This document shows, piece by piece, positions 1 through 8,885 of a stretch of 25,348 nt of DNA. The notes beneath the pieces are model-generated. The model did not search any database. It had not been told where the DNA came from and saw nothing but the letters and a program-made list of their open reading frames with translations. Within the stretch, counting starts at the first letter, position 1. Every line of letters begins with the position of its first letter. Source of the DNA: a virus; IMG/VR virus record IMGVR_UViG_3300010153_000099, positions 1-25,348 of that record, one strand, 5' to 3'. The position numbers were made by a program, and so were the translations under genes.

Positions 1-3000
1 CTTTAGATACGTCAAAGCGATTACCTTTTATATCGTAATCCCAAAACTTAAATTCTCCATTTTCCATCTTACCAAAAACACCTTTTCTAGTACCATATTG
101 TTTAGCTGATGTAGTTGGAAGCATATGATGCAATCCTAAGCCTTCCATAGCCTTAGATTGAATAGGACCAGCATCAAAGTGCATATGCTTTCCTAATAAG
201 GCTCCTGGACCATCTTCTGGCGCTGATATAATAAAGTTTTTATTCTGACCACTTTCGTTATCTGCGAAGTGAAGGCCAGCTTCTTTATTTATAGCTTTTA
301 ACACATCATCTCTCATAGGACTTCCACCATCAAAATGCTCAGGAGTATCAGTGTTTTTATTAGACTCCCAAGGTTTCTTTCTTAATCCAAAACCTTTAGG
401 GATATCATCAGTAGTTTTAAGTATTATTGTGTTTAAGTTGCCATCAATTACATCAGGAATAGTGTTTAAATATTCAGGGTCAACAGAATGTCCATTTGTA
501 AACCATACTTGTAATCTTTTATTTAGAGATATAGGGTCATTAATAAAACCCTCACCAGATATTGCTTTATAATTAGCCATAGTCGGCTTCATTCCATTCA
601 TAGATAAATTGTAGAATACATTGGAAACCATACTGCGATTATATAATTCATTCGCTTTTGAATTGCCGCCTAGAACTTTACTATATTTTATTCTAAAATC
701 ACGCATATCAGTATCTATATGATTCCTATTTAATTTCATAGCTTTAATAATTTGCTCTTTATTTATAGATATTTCTTGATTACCCAAAACCTCTGCTCTT
801 GGATGCCATTTATTATATATCATTACTTCATTATCGGCCTTTCCTCCAAAGTAATACATTCCTTTATCAAGCATTTCTTTGTGCAAACTACCTATTAATT
901 CATTATAAGCATTATCAGCTTCTTCTCTGGCTTTCTTATCTCCCTTTGCATATTTTAATTCGTTGAATATTTTCTCTCTAAACTCTAAAATTCCAACTTC
1001 TTTATTTATACCATTTCCACCCTTTTGAACTACCCCATCAATTCTAATAACAGGTCTTTGAGAGGCATCTGTTATGTCAACAGTATTATTCATTTCCTTT
1101 TTATATACTTCCTCTATATAAAAGTTTACCATAGGAATACTTTTTCTATCACCAGCCATATTCTGAGGACTCTCTGCATCTAAATGGCTTATTTTTATGT
1201 CTTTTATACCGTCTAAATTATAGTATTCACCTGATTTTTTATAATTAAAGGTTACATAAGGAGAGGCTACATTCATATTCCTCTCTCCAATACGCCTTTT
1301 TAGGTAATTTCTAAAGAAATTTCTCTCTGGAGCATCAGGATTAGACATGTCAAATTGCTCTCCATATCTATTTTTCATCCAATCAGAAAGCTCATTTACG
1401 TCATCATTAAAATTCTCTGCTTTTTCTAGTAATTTTTGATGCAAATCTTCTATATGAACTTTTTTACGAGCAGCATCAATAGTCCCGTCTTCTCTTGTCC
1501 AAGAAAATTCTAAATTATCTTCTGCCCAATACTTTATTCTAGGCATTGCATCTATTTGTATTTGAGTCCCAGTATCTTCTCTTTCAGCAATACTATCTAG
1601 GGCTTTTTCTATTTCTTCCCTTGCTTCTCCCAATTTAGGCTTATGAAGCTTAGCTATTTCATCTTGTATAAATTTGTATGTCCTAGGCGCTCTTTGTGAA
1701 AGCTGAGACCTTGGAGTGTTTCCAAATCCTTCTGATGGAATAACTACAGGTTTATCTTTGGGTATTTTTTCAATTGCTTTTTGAATAATCCTTTTATTAA
1801 GAGTAAAATCCTCATCTGCAAAGAAAGATTCGAATCTCTCACCTGGCAACCTTTTTGTTGGTATACCGAATGCATTAGGCTCATTTCTTACCTCAGAGTT
1901 TCCTTTTGTTTCTCTCTTTAAAAAGTCATCTGCAAATAAAAATACCTTATCTTTGTTTGCTTGAAGATATTCAGGTGTCATTTTATCGATAGTATAGAAA
2001 TCAGGAGTTTTGTCTGAGAATACTTTTGCCTCAGTCCTCTCATCTAATAATTTGTCAACTTTTTCTTTTGATATATAACCTTTTTGTATAGCCTCTTTTA
2101 TATAAGGATAATCTTCTCCAAATCGTTTTATCATCTCTCCGACTTGAGATTCCTGTATAGAAGCTCTTGCATACTGCTCTACAACTTTTTTAGTTTCAGG
2201 AGACCAATCTTTAGCTATTAAGTCTTTATCTAATTTTTCCATCATTTTTGATGAAGTAACTTCTTTTTGAAGTTCTGTATATCTATACTTCATAGCAGTT
2301 CTTCTTGCAGAAGGAGACTCCTTAAAGCCAAAATAAGCACCTAACATATATTCATATATCTGCTCAGGAGCTGTAGCTCCTCTCATTGTGGCTGGAAGGC
2401 CTTGAAATAAGGCACCAGCAATAGAACCCAAAGCATTCTCACCTAAAGCATTTTCTCCTGGTATAGAAGATTTAAGCAAGTTACCTATACCTCTAAATGC
2501 TCCACCTGCAACTGCTCCATGAGCGAATGAGTCTACCATCGCATCTATACCTTTAGTCCACGAAGAAACAGCAGATGCAGTACCTAAATGGAACGCACCT
2601 TCAGCCATATCTCTAGCTGTATCATTATATAGTATTTTAGCAACAGTAGAAACTGCATCACTTCTTTTTCCAATAGCAGTTGTCAATGCTTTAGCGGCAT
2701 GTTTCGAAACAGGCTCTGTAACAGCTTTAGCAGCCATCATAGGTACAGACTTACCCTTTAGGTAAGATAGCGCCTTTAACACCTTAATACTACTCCCAGC
2801 CGCTGCTCCTGGTATATAGCCTACAAAACCACCAAGATGACCTAAGCTACGAGCTATTCCTTCCCATTGATTCTTAGGTTGTTCACCTATCTCTAGAGTT
2901 GTAAATCCTTCAACGAAACCAGAACCAGCTTGTTTTATGGTATCCAGCATTTTTATTTCATCATCTTCGGGATTTCTATTAAACCACATACCATAATGAG

Positions 3001-3154
3001 TGGCATGTTCTTCTAATTGAGATATTAAATTATCATTGAAGGCAGCGGGTTTGCCTTGATATTGCTTTATTAACCTTTTAGTTAAATCAGGACCATATAA
3101 TGGCTTAAATTTATATTCCTCTAGATTATCTCCAGATTCGATATTTTCTGCCAT
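1..3154 (-). CDS. Very large ejection-type virion protein, C-terminus beyond window
   Basis: An open frame starts at the ATG at 3154-3152 (MAENIESGDNLEEYKF) and runs without a stop to the left edge, giving at least 1,051 residues. Residues about 100-140 and 209-275 are Gly/Ala-rich hydrophobic stretches (for example GFVGYIPGAAAGSS) of the kind seen in phage proteins that enter membranes. The middle is charged and helical. Near residues 938-1022 there is a distinctive run with HFDGGSPM, GALLGKHMHF and TSAKQYGTRKG. It is the last and largest of four consecutive virion-type genes, matching the order of the T7 gp14-gp15-gp16 ejection proteins, so I infer an internal virion protein released into the cell during infection. 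Sequence alone does not prove homology to gp16, and no transglycosylase motif was recognised. It starts 3 bases after the stop of the preceding gene. It could also be another kind of large phage polyprotein. Confidence 0.72.
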   Translation of the reverse strand, partial: MAENIESGDNLEEYKFKPLYGPDLTKRLIKQYQGKPAAFNDNLISQLEEHATHYGMWFNRNPEDDEIKMLDTIKQAGSGFVEGFTTLEIGEQPKNQWEGIARSLGHLGGFVGYIPGAAAGSSIKVLKALSYLKGKSVPMMAAKAVTEPVSKHAAKALTTAIGKRSDAVSTVAKILYNDTARDMAEGAFHLGTASAVSSWTKGIDAMVDSFAHGAVAGGAFRGIGNLLKSSIPGENALGENALGSIAGALFQGLPATMRGATAPEQIYEYMLGAYFGFKESPSARRTAMKYRYTELQKEVTSSKMMEKLDKDLIAKDWSPETKKVVEQYARASIQESQVGEMIKRFGEDYPYIKEAIQKGYISKEKVDKLLDERTEAKVFSDKTPDFYTIDKMTPEYLQANKDKVFLFADDFLKRETKGNSEVRNEPNAFGIPTKRLPGERFESFFADEDFTLNKRIIQKAIEKIPKDKPVVIPSEGFGNTPRSQLSQRAPRTYKFIQDEIAKLHKPKLGEAREEIEKALDSIAEREDTGTQIQIDAMPRIKYWAEDNLEFSWTREDGTIDAARKKVHIEDLHQKLLEKAENFNDDVNELSDWMKNRYGEQFDMSNPDAPERNFFRNYLKRRIGERNMNVASPYVTFNYKKSGEYYNLDGIKDIKISHLDAESPQNMAGDRKSIPMVNFYIEEVYKKEMNNTVDITDASQRPVIRIDGVVQKGGNGINKEVGILEFREKIFNELKYAKGDKKAREEADNAYNELIGSLHKEMLDKGMYYFGGKADNEVMIYNKWHPRAEVLGNQEISINKEQIIKAMKLNRNHIDTDMRDFRIKYSKVLGGNSKANELYNRSMVSNVFYNLSMNGMKPTMANYKAISGEGFINDPISLNKRLQVWFTNGHSVDPEYLNTIPDVIDGNLNTIILKTTDDIPKGFGLRKKPWESNKNTDTPEHFDGGSPMRDDVLKAINKEAGLHFADNESGQNKNFIISAPEDGPGALLGKHMHFDAGPIQSKAMEGLGLHHMLPTTSAKQYGTRKGVFGKMENGEFKFWDYDIKGNRFDVSK
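2430..2459. repeat. 15-bp imperfect tandem duplication
   Basis: Two adjacent 15-bp copies, aaagcattctcacct and aaagcattttctcct, differ at two positions. In the minus-strand protein they encode ALGEN twice (GENALGENAL), inside the second Gly/Ala-rich stretch of the large ejection-type protein. The duplication keeps the reading frame. Confidence 0.7.
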
Positions 3155-3157
3155 TCA

Positions 3158-4180
3158 TTAAAAACCTGGTAATGTTTGTTGTCTCACACCATCAAAAAGA
3201 CCCATACCGCCACCACCTTGAGCCATGCCACCTTGGGTATTGATAGCAGCTGTTTGAGGACTAGAAAGTCCGTGGCTCCCTGGGAATTGTATTCTACTAG
3301 GAATAGGTGGAGGTGCCATATTAGGTCCTAATCGTAAAGGAGGGGCAGGTAGCATCAACACGTCTTTTACAGGTCTAATAGTTTGAGATTTTAAAAACTC
3401 TTCCATTCCACGTATAAAGTTCTTTTTAGGGATTTCTTTCGCCCCTGAAATGCCTGAATGTTTGTGGAACCAGTTCGCAATTATTCGTTCATTACTAGCA
3501 GTACTACCAGCCGCCCTTTGTTTTTTCATAAATTCATTCATAGATTTCATAGCATTAGGGTCTTTAGACATCCATCTCCAAGCTATTCCTGCTTCTTCTG
3601 GAGCAACACCAACCATTCCTTTGCTTTTACTAAATACGTTACCAGCACCTTTAACATTAAAAGGCCACCCAAAGTTTTGTCTGAAAGCATTCCATGCTGG
3701 AGATTTACTAGGAGCATTTAACATGCCACTAAGACCTTTAGCGCCACCCTTTAATTTCATAGCACCACCCATTGCACCAAATGCGCCTTTCGCTAGTTTA
3801 AATGGAGCTCCAAAAGGAACAGCCATACCAGCCAATCCTCCGATACTAGTAGCAATTCTTTCGTGTTCATTTAATGGAGTATATAACTCATTAGGCAAAA
3901 GACCTAACATTGCTGTATCAGCAGCCGATGCTAAACCCTTACCCATAGTTTTAATAGCACTAGTTTGTGTATCAGGCATTGGTAATCCAGCTTCCATAGC
4001 TTGTTGTTCAAGCCACATTCTTTGGTCTCTACCATATTTACCAGGGTTAATCCTATAATCCCTTAATTTAGATGCTAATTTAGACTTCTTCTTGGCATTA
4101 GCTTGTAATTGCATGTATAGCATTCTTTCTTGAGGGTCAGATGCCATCATTGGTACATTTGCTATTGTTTCGTATGCCAT
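3158..4180 (-). CDS. Gly/Ala/Met-rich virion protein, ejection type
   Basis: 340 residues; family not recognised. The N-terminal 70 residues are charged (KKKSKLASKLRDYR). Residues about 75-155 form a long low-complexity hydrophobic Gly/Ala/Met tract (IGGLAGMAVPFGAPF, GAFGAMGGAMKLKGG), and the last 60 residues are rich in Pro, Met and Gly. This make-up suits a membrane-inserting or pore-lining internal virion protein, which I infer from the position between two other ejection-type genes. The ATG has an AAGGAG six bases upstream. The large plus-strand ORF over 3450-4058 is a shadow of this gene. Scaffold-like or tail-tip roles remain possible. Confidence 0.8.
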   Translation of the reverse strand: MAYETIANVPMMASDPQERMLYMQLQANAKKKSKLASKLRDYRINPGKYGRDQRMWLEQQAMEAGLPMPDTQTSAIKTMGKGLASAADTAMLGLLPNELYTPLNEHERIATSIGGLAGMAVPFGAPFKLAKGAFGAMGGAMKLKGGAKGLSGMLNAPSKSPAWNAFRQNFGWPFNVKGAGNVFSKSKGMVGVAPEEAGIAWRWMSKDPNAMKSMNEFMKKQRAAGSTASNERIIANWFHKHSGISGAKEIPKKNFIRGMEEFLKSQTIRPVKDVLMLPAPPLRLGPNMAPPPIPSRIQFPGSHGLSSPQTAAINTQGGMAQGGGGMGLFDGVRQQTLPGF

Positions 4181-4190
4181 ATCCTACTCC

Positions 4191-5228
4191 TTATTTGTAT
4201 ATATCGTCATATAAATCCATCTCGCCTCTACCAAGATTGTATTTCAAGTCAGGAGCATGTCCTAAGTTCTTAGCATAAGGGCCTAATTGATTTACTATTT
4301 TCATCAATCCACTATCAATCATAAATTTCCTATAATCATCGGGAGTTTGAAAATCAACTCCTCTTAATTCATCCATAACTTTTTCAGACATTCTTTTTTG
4401 ATGTGGCTCTATTTTATTTAAAAAGGCTGTTCTTCCAAACAACCCACTATCTTCAACTCTTCTTTGAGCTTCTCCAGCATCCAATCCAAATTTAGATTGA
4501 TATTGGTCTGCAATTAGCTTTCTATACATATCTTCATTCAAAGGTATGTTCCCACCTGATACATTATAATTATATTCAGGCATTTGATAGCTATTTTCAG
4601 GCTTATCGGGCAATCTAGGTGGTTTTTTCTCTCCAGCTATCATATCCCAACCTTTTTGAAGTAGAGTTTTATCTCCAGAAAGAGATTGATTATAATCTTT
4701 TAATTTATTTTCGTAATCATATTTATCTTGAACATATCCTTGCATATCACTAATGCCACCAGCTTTCATTTGAGCATTCGATGTATAAGGATTTGAAGGG
4801 TCATATTGACCGAACATAGCATCAGGATTAAAACCACCTGTTTGTTGACTTGCTTGGTCTTTATGCCACCATTTATCATACTCGTCCTGATTTTTAAATA
4901 TTCCGTGATTATAGCCATATTGGTCTAAGTATTCAGGAACTCCCAATTGATTTTTAGCTGCCAATGATTTTATATTAGACACCTCATCGCCTGAGAAGTT
5001 ATAATGAGATAATATTTCATCAGGAGATTGTGCTAAAAACATATCTCTTTTACTTGGCGCTGCTTCTCGATTAAAAACAGGGTCGTCAAAGGACATATTA
5101 GATGATATATTTCTCAACTCTTCGCCTATATCTTGCTTCATATTAGATTGAAATCTATCTTGCAATTCAGGGATTCTATTTGCAGCTTGATTTAAATAAC
5201 CAAATAATGTATCACCAGTTATAGCCAT
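4191..5228 (-). CDS. Polar virion protein, ejection type
   Basis: 345 residues; not recognised by family. It is strongly polar, rich in Asp, Asn, Gln and Tyr, with no membrane segment or signal peptide. The start ATG directly follows the TAA of the preceding gene (TAAATG), with GGGAG five bases upstream inside that gene, so the two are probably translated together. The C-terminal third contains DELRGVDFQTPDDYRKFM and ends in an acidic tail. Lying between a gp14-like small protein and a Gly/Ala-rich one, it may be the middle (gp15-position) member of an ejection set, although it is much shorter than T7 gp15. The role is inferred from context only. Confidence 0.78.
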   Translation of the reverse strand: MAITGDTLFGYLNQAANRIPELQDRFQSNMKQDIGEELRNISSNMSFDDPVFNREAAPSKRDMFLAQSPDEILSHYNFSGDEVSNIKSLAAKNQLGVPEYLDQYGYNHGIFKNQDEYDKWWHKDQASQQTGGFNPDAMFGQYDPSNPYTSNAQMKAGGISDMQGYVQDKYDYENKLKDYNQSLSGDKTLLQKGWDMIAGEKKPPRLPDKPENSYQMPEYNYNVSGGNIPLNEDMYRKLIADQYQSKFGLDAGEAQRRVEDSGLFGRTAFLNKIEPHQKRMSEKVMDELRGVDFQTPDDYRKFMIDSGLMKIVNQLGPYAKNLGHAPDLKYNLGRGEMDLYDDIYK

Positions 5229-5864
5229 TTAAGCTCCCTTTTTAGGTTGAGGCCTATAGCCATATTTAAATGCATCCCACATACCCATAGGATTATCTTT
5301 TGTAAATTCACCAAATCCTGAAGAGCCTGTGAATCCTAACATTCCTGTCATACCAGGCATTAACATATTAGCTCCCAATCCTAATACAGATTGATTAAAT
5401 TGAGCTTTAGCAGCATTATTTTGAGATTGTGTATTTAAATAGGCTTCATTTGCCTGATTATGTAATCCAGCAGCTCTATCACCATATCCAGCTGATAATT
5501 TTTGTCCTTGCATCCACATATCCATAAGAGATTTATTGGTCTGTTGAAATGCTTGATTTGTAGCTCTATTTCTAGAGGCATCATTCTGAGCAAAACCAAT
5601 ACCTTGCCCACCTCCTGATTGAGCTATAGCTCTGTTATTCATATTCATTGAAGTAGCTAAACTATCTTGAGCTTGTCGATTATATATATCAGAAAAATAA
5701 CTCTTGCCTTTTTGATAATAAGGCGAGTTAAAATCCTTGTACTCCTCCTCCATCTTTTCCCATTTCTCAAGATAAGGATTACTTAATATTTTATTTTGAA
5801 CTGCTGACGGGTCTTGTGTCGCTAAAAGATTCTTATTTGCCCACCTTGATAAAAAATTTCCCAT
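5229..5864 (-). CDS. Small internal virion protein, gp14-like by position and composition
   Basis: 211 residues. It opens with a charged segment. Residues 60-160 are rich in Gln, Asn and Ala (NNRAIAQSGGGQGIGFAQND), then comes a Gly/Met hydrophobic stretch at about 161-178 (LGLGANMLMPGMTGMLG) and a short tail. Many podoviral small ejection proteins, such as T7 gp14 at about 196 residues, combine an Ala/Gln-rich helix with a glycine-rich hydrophobic patch, so I infer an internal virion protein that inserts into the outer membrane. It is the first gene of the four-gene ejection run. The ATG at 5864 has GAGG a few bases upstream. Confidence 0.78.
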   Translation of the reverse strand: MGNFLSRWANKNLLATQDPSAVQNKILSNPYLEKWEKMEEEYKDFNSPYYQKGKSYFSDIYNRQAQDSLATSMNMNNRAIAQSGGGQGIGFAQNDASRNRATNQAFQQTNKSLMDMWMQGQKLSAGYGDRAAGLHNQANEAYLNTQSQNNAAKAQFNQSVLGLGANMLMPGMTGMLGFTGSSGFGEFTKDNPMGMWDAFKYGYRPQPKKGA

Positions 5865-5960
5865 ATAGTTCCTCTAAACTTCCTCGTAATGTAACTAAAC
5901 TTTTGAATCATTTGCAATAGTATTTTTAGAATAATCTAACTGATTATCAGAACCTTCATC

Positions 5961-6056
5961 TCAATTTGCTGCAAAGCCGCAGTTTTTACACTGATAATGG
6001 CAATTATGAACATATACCACTTCAGAACATACCATACATTTACTCTCTACTATCAT
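5961..6056 (-). CDS. Zinc-ribbon microprotein, apparently cut short by TGA
   Basis: 31 codons from the ATG at 6056-6054. Two CxxC pairs (C7-M-V-C10 and C23-K-N-C26) plus C19 and two histidines make a compact zinc ribbon. An AAGGA lies nine bases upstream of the ATG and the gene begins 12 bases after the preceding fibre gene. The frame ends at TGA (5963-5961) just after CGFAAN. Beyond the TGA the same frame stays open for 21 codons with coding-like sequence (DEGSDNQLDYSKNT) to a TAG at 5897-5895. A full-length product with Trp at the TGA would be 53 residues. It may therefore be a nonsense-mutated gene, a readthrough gene or a naturally short one. Function unknown. Confidence 0.6.
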   Translation of the reverse strand: MIVESKCMVCSEVVYVHNCHYQCKNCGFAAN

Positions 6057-6065
6057 TTTTATATA

Positions 6066-6070
6066 TCCTT
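6066..6070 (-). promoter_or_regulatory. Ribosome binding site for the zinc-ribbon microprotein
   Basis: AAGGA on the minus strand, nine bases before the ATG at 6056 and overlapping the stop codon of the upstream fibre gene. It is the main evidence that this short ORF is translated. Confidence 0.55.
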
Positions 6071-8873
6071 ATGTTGATGAGTCCCATTTAAATACTATTG
6101 AAGTATTAGTATCTCCTGGCCAAACTGGAGTAGTTACTTTTAAAGCTATTATCTCGCCTTTAGTTATAGAATTAGAACCAGTAACTCCTGATGTAAAATC
6201 CTCATGATGCGTTATATCATCAGCTATATCTACTGTAGTTCCTTTGGTCATATATACTACGCCTGGAACCTCTGTTCCGTCTGATGATTTATATAATTTC
6301 CATTCTATCTCTCCATCCAATGCAACTTCAGAACGAAATGTAGCTTTTATTATTTCTCCATCATATGGAGCTACCATAGCTACATATTCATTGTAATTAG
6401 TTGTAGAAGTTCTCTCTATTACATACCCAGGCAATGGAATAAAGTTCCCAGTAGCAGTTGAATAAAAGTTACAAACTCTAATTTCATGAAACTCAGAACT
6501 AGCACCTCCTCCTGACAATGAATTTCCACTTGTAATTTGAATATCCTGACCACTCTCATTAGTATAATATAAATCAGGTGTTACATTGTTCTTTACCCAT
6601 AATTGGCCATAATTAGTTACCGAAGTAACAGGGCCATTTGATTGCATTATAAATAAGGGGACTTGACTCTCTAATTTATCATCTTTAAATGAGAACGTAT
6701 CACTATCATCTCTACATACCAATATCCCATCACTATCTGTATAAATCCTATCATTATTTGCATCACTCCCAAATACAAGTCCATTTGCACCTTTTAAATT
6801 CAAAGAATCCTCTATAGTAACATAAGAAGTGTCCGAATCTAATGACATCATAGTTGCCCCATCAACAGCCATTAATAAGCGATTTTGTTGGTCATTTTGA
6901 ATATAAATATCACCAGTTCCCAATGCTCCATCAAAACATAATTTTGAAGTGGCATTTATACCTATATTCATATTGCCATTCATACCCATAAGTCTAGTAT
7001 AATTATTTGCATCACTTGAAGAACTCCCAGCTGGGGTAACATTAAAAATAATACCACCGCCTGCGCCTGTGCCTGTACCAGCACCACCGTAAAGTTGCAA
7101 TCTATATCCAGGCTCATTAGGGCCAGACCTTGGAGGAGATTGTATTATACCATGCACTCCAGCAGAGCCAACTTCTAGAGTATCTCCTGCTATTTTGACC
7201 TCTAGACCTGTAGCATTACCTATAGTAATATCTGAATCAATATTAGCTAATTCAGTTTCTAATTCTGCTGTGCTTTTTATTAGAATTTGGTCAGTATGAG
7301 CTAAAGTCCCTGTGTAATCAGGAAAAGTCACTGTCCTGTTATCTGTATGGTTAGATACTAGAGTTAAAGTTTTATCACTAGTAGCTCCGTCAAAATCGAA
7401 TGTTATATCACGATTTCCATTAGTTCTAAGTATAATAGGATTAGTTGAAGATTGAACAATTACTTTTGCATTGAGCTGTAAATTGCCACCTAAAGTAGGA
7501 GAACTATCATCCTGTATACTTAAATTAGAATCTAACACTACCTCTCCTGTAGCATCAGGGAATGTTATACTCCTATTGTCTGTAACATTAGATATTAAAG
7601 TCAACCTTTTGCCTGATGTAGTCCCATCAAAGTCTAACCAGAGTTCTCTATCTGTATTGCATTTAAATTGTACTGCATCGGTTCCTGTTATATCTCCTAT
7701 AGAATAACTTCCTCCACCAGGATTAGTTTTTAAATCTCCTCCTAATTGAGGAGCGCTATCATTTCCAATTTCTAATGTTTCGTCTAAAGTAATAGTTCCT
7801 GCTGTATCTGGAAAGGTATAAGTTCTATCTAAAGTGTTTTCAAAAGACAATGTCGCTTTTTTAGTAGCTGTAGCTGCACTCATATCCAAAGTAACAAATT
7901 TTCCATTTTCAACAAATTCTATTAAACCTGTTCCTTTTGAGGCAATACTTAAGCCAATATTAGTATCACCACCTTTTGCAAGGACACTTGGACCAGAACC
8001 TGTTGCTGAATTTGAAATTTGAATATAGTTTACTGGAGAAACTGCATCTCCAACAGTATGAAATGATAATAATTCATCTCCAAAAGAATCTAATATAGGA
8101 TTACTTTCATCAATGCTTGAACCAGCAGAGACTGTTTGCCAGGTTCCATCCTTTCTTAAAAATTGATTAGAATGAGTACCTGACCCTGCAAGGACTAATC
8201 CAGCAGCATATGAATTGCCTGAACCCATATTTTCATTAGGGACAATCCAACTACCATCCTGTCGTAAGAACTTTGTAGTTCCTGATTCACCAGGATTGGG
8301 TACTAATCCATCAGCACTATTTCCAAAGGTCGAATTAGTTGCTAATCCTGCCTCAGAAGCGCTTTGATTAATCCATTTACTTGAACTTGAATCGTATGCT
8401 AAAATATCATCATCAGCAATGCCTGTAATAGTTGTATCTGTTAAGTCAGAAACTGTTGATGAGCCTGAGAAAAGCGTATTTAAAGTTGATTGCTCTACAG
8501 TCTTAGTAGATGCTTGAGAGCCCCAAAAGAAACCTGTAGTATCAGTTCCATGAAAAGTATCTAGAAAGTAAAAATTGTCATCATCTATAACAATTACATT
8601 ATGGTATCCATTGTATTGAGATTGTCCTGATTTTATGTAAACATTTAGATTACTATATAATATCCCGTGGTCAGTTTTGTTTGCTTTTATAGCGCCAGTT
8701 ACAGTATTTCCATAGTCTGAAAAAGTTACTGATTGAGGTATTTCAACTACAAATAAAGATTCCGCAGGTACACTCGAAACTGTTTCTGCTTCAATTATAT
8801 TTACATCTCTAGCATCGGCTAATTTAAAGGCTCCACCGCCTGCTTGTGTTAACTTCCCGCCTATACTTGGCAT
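6069..8873 (-). CDS. Long modular tail fibre / adhesin
   Basis: 934 residues with no membrane segment. Residues about 58-117 form a small beta module (QYNGYHNVIVI, NFYFLDTFHGTDTTGF), also seen in the fibre at 11778-12443. Then come a GIADDDILAYDSSSSKW module near 155 and two FLRxDGxW motifs (FLRQDGSW, FLRKDGTW) near 202 and 238. Three repeats of about 80 residues centre on TFPDxxGT at about 355, 435 and 515. The C-terminal ~140 residues contain NYNEYVAMVAPYDGEIIKA and KLYKSSDGTEVPG, resembling jelly-roll tips of other phage fibres. The mosaic of repeats with a globular tip fits a trimeric receptor-binding fibre. No S74-type self-cleaving chaperone motif was seen. Start: AAGGAG five bases before the ATG. 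Confidence 0.85.
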   Translation of the reverse strand: MPSIGGKLTQAGGGAFKLADARDVNIIEAETVSSVPAESLFVVEIPQSVTFSDYGNTVTGAIKANKTDHGILYSNLNVYIKSGQSQYNGYHNVIVIDDDNFYFLDTFHGTDTTGFFWGSQASTKTVEQSTLNTLFSGSSTVSDLTDTTITGIADDDILAYDSSSSKWINQSASEAGLATNSTFGNSADGLVPNPGESGTTKFLRQDGSWIVPNENMGSGNSYAAGLVLAGSGTHSNQFLRKDGTWQTVSAGSSIDESNPILDSFGDELLSFHTVGDAVSPVNYIQISNSATGSGPSVLAKGGDTNIGLSIASKGTGLIEFVENGKFVTLDMSAATATKKATLSFENTLDRTYTFPDTAGTITLDETLEIGNDSAPQLGGDLKTNPGGGSYSIGDITGTDAVQFKCNTDRELWLDFDGTTSGKRLTLISNVTDNRSITFPDATGEVVLDSNLSIQDDSSPTLGGNLQLNAKVIVQSSTNPIILRTNGNRDITFDFDGATSDKTLTLVSNHTDNRTVTFPDYTGTLAHTDQILIKSTAELETELANIDSDITIGNATGLEVKIAGDTLEVGSAGVHGIIQSPPRSGPNEPGYRLQLYGGAGTGTGAGGGIIFNVTPAGSSSSDANNYTRLMGMNGNMNIGINATSKLCFDGALGTGDIYIQNDQQNRLLMAVDGATMMSLDSDTSYVTIEDSLNLKGANGLVFGSDANNDRIYTDSDGILVCRDDSDTFSFKDDKLESQVPLFIMQSNGPVTSVTNYGQLWVKNNVTPDLYYTNESGQDIQITSGNSLSGGGASSEFHEIRVCNFYSTATGNFIPLPGYVIERTSTTNYNEYVAMVAPYDGEIIKATFRSEVALDGEIEWKLYKSSDGTEVPGVVYMTKGTTVDIADDITHHEDFTSGVTGSNSITKGEIIALKVTTPVWPGDTNTSIVFKWDSST
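7286..7890 (-). repeat. Three ~240-bp protein-coding repeats in the fibre
   Basis: Within the 934-residue fibre, three similar units lie near 7780-7890, 7540-7640 and 7286-7404. Each encodes a Thr/Leu-rich strand pair followed by TFPD and a Gly-Thr/Glu turn: TYTFPDTAGTITL, SITFPDATGEVVL and TVTFPDYTGTLAH. The intervening segments share DFDGxTSxKxLTL. The copies have diverged at the DNA level, so the repeat is old or held at the structural level. Confidence 0.7.
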
Positions 8874-8885
8874 TTTTGCTCCTTA

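Noticed and set aside
318-340. RNA polymerase catalytic motif in the giant protein (FDGG region)
   Set aside because: The required DxDGD pattern of metal-binding Asp residues is absent in the visible part; the similarity is limited to a single DG.
3450-4058. 202-codon plus-strand ORF, plus a second one at 3458-3721
   Set aside because: Both lie antisense to the 340-residue virion gene, have no ribosome site, and mirror its Gly/Ala-rich codons as Pro/Ala/Leu runs.
6069-8873. S74-type self-cleaving chaperone domain at the fibre end
   Set aside because: No Ser-containing cleavage motif or typical 'D.R.K..I' start was found; the C-terminus instead looks like a jelly-roll tip.
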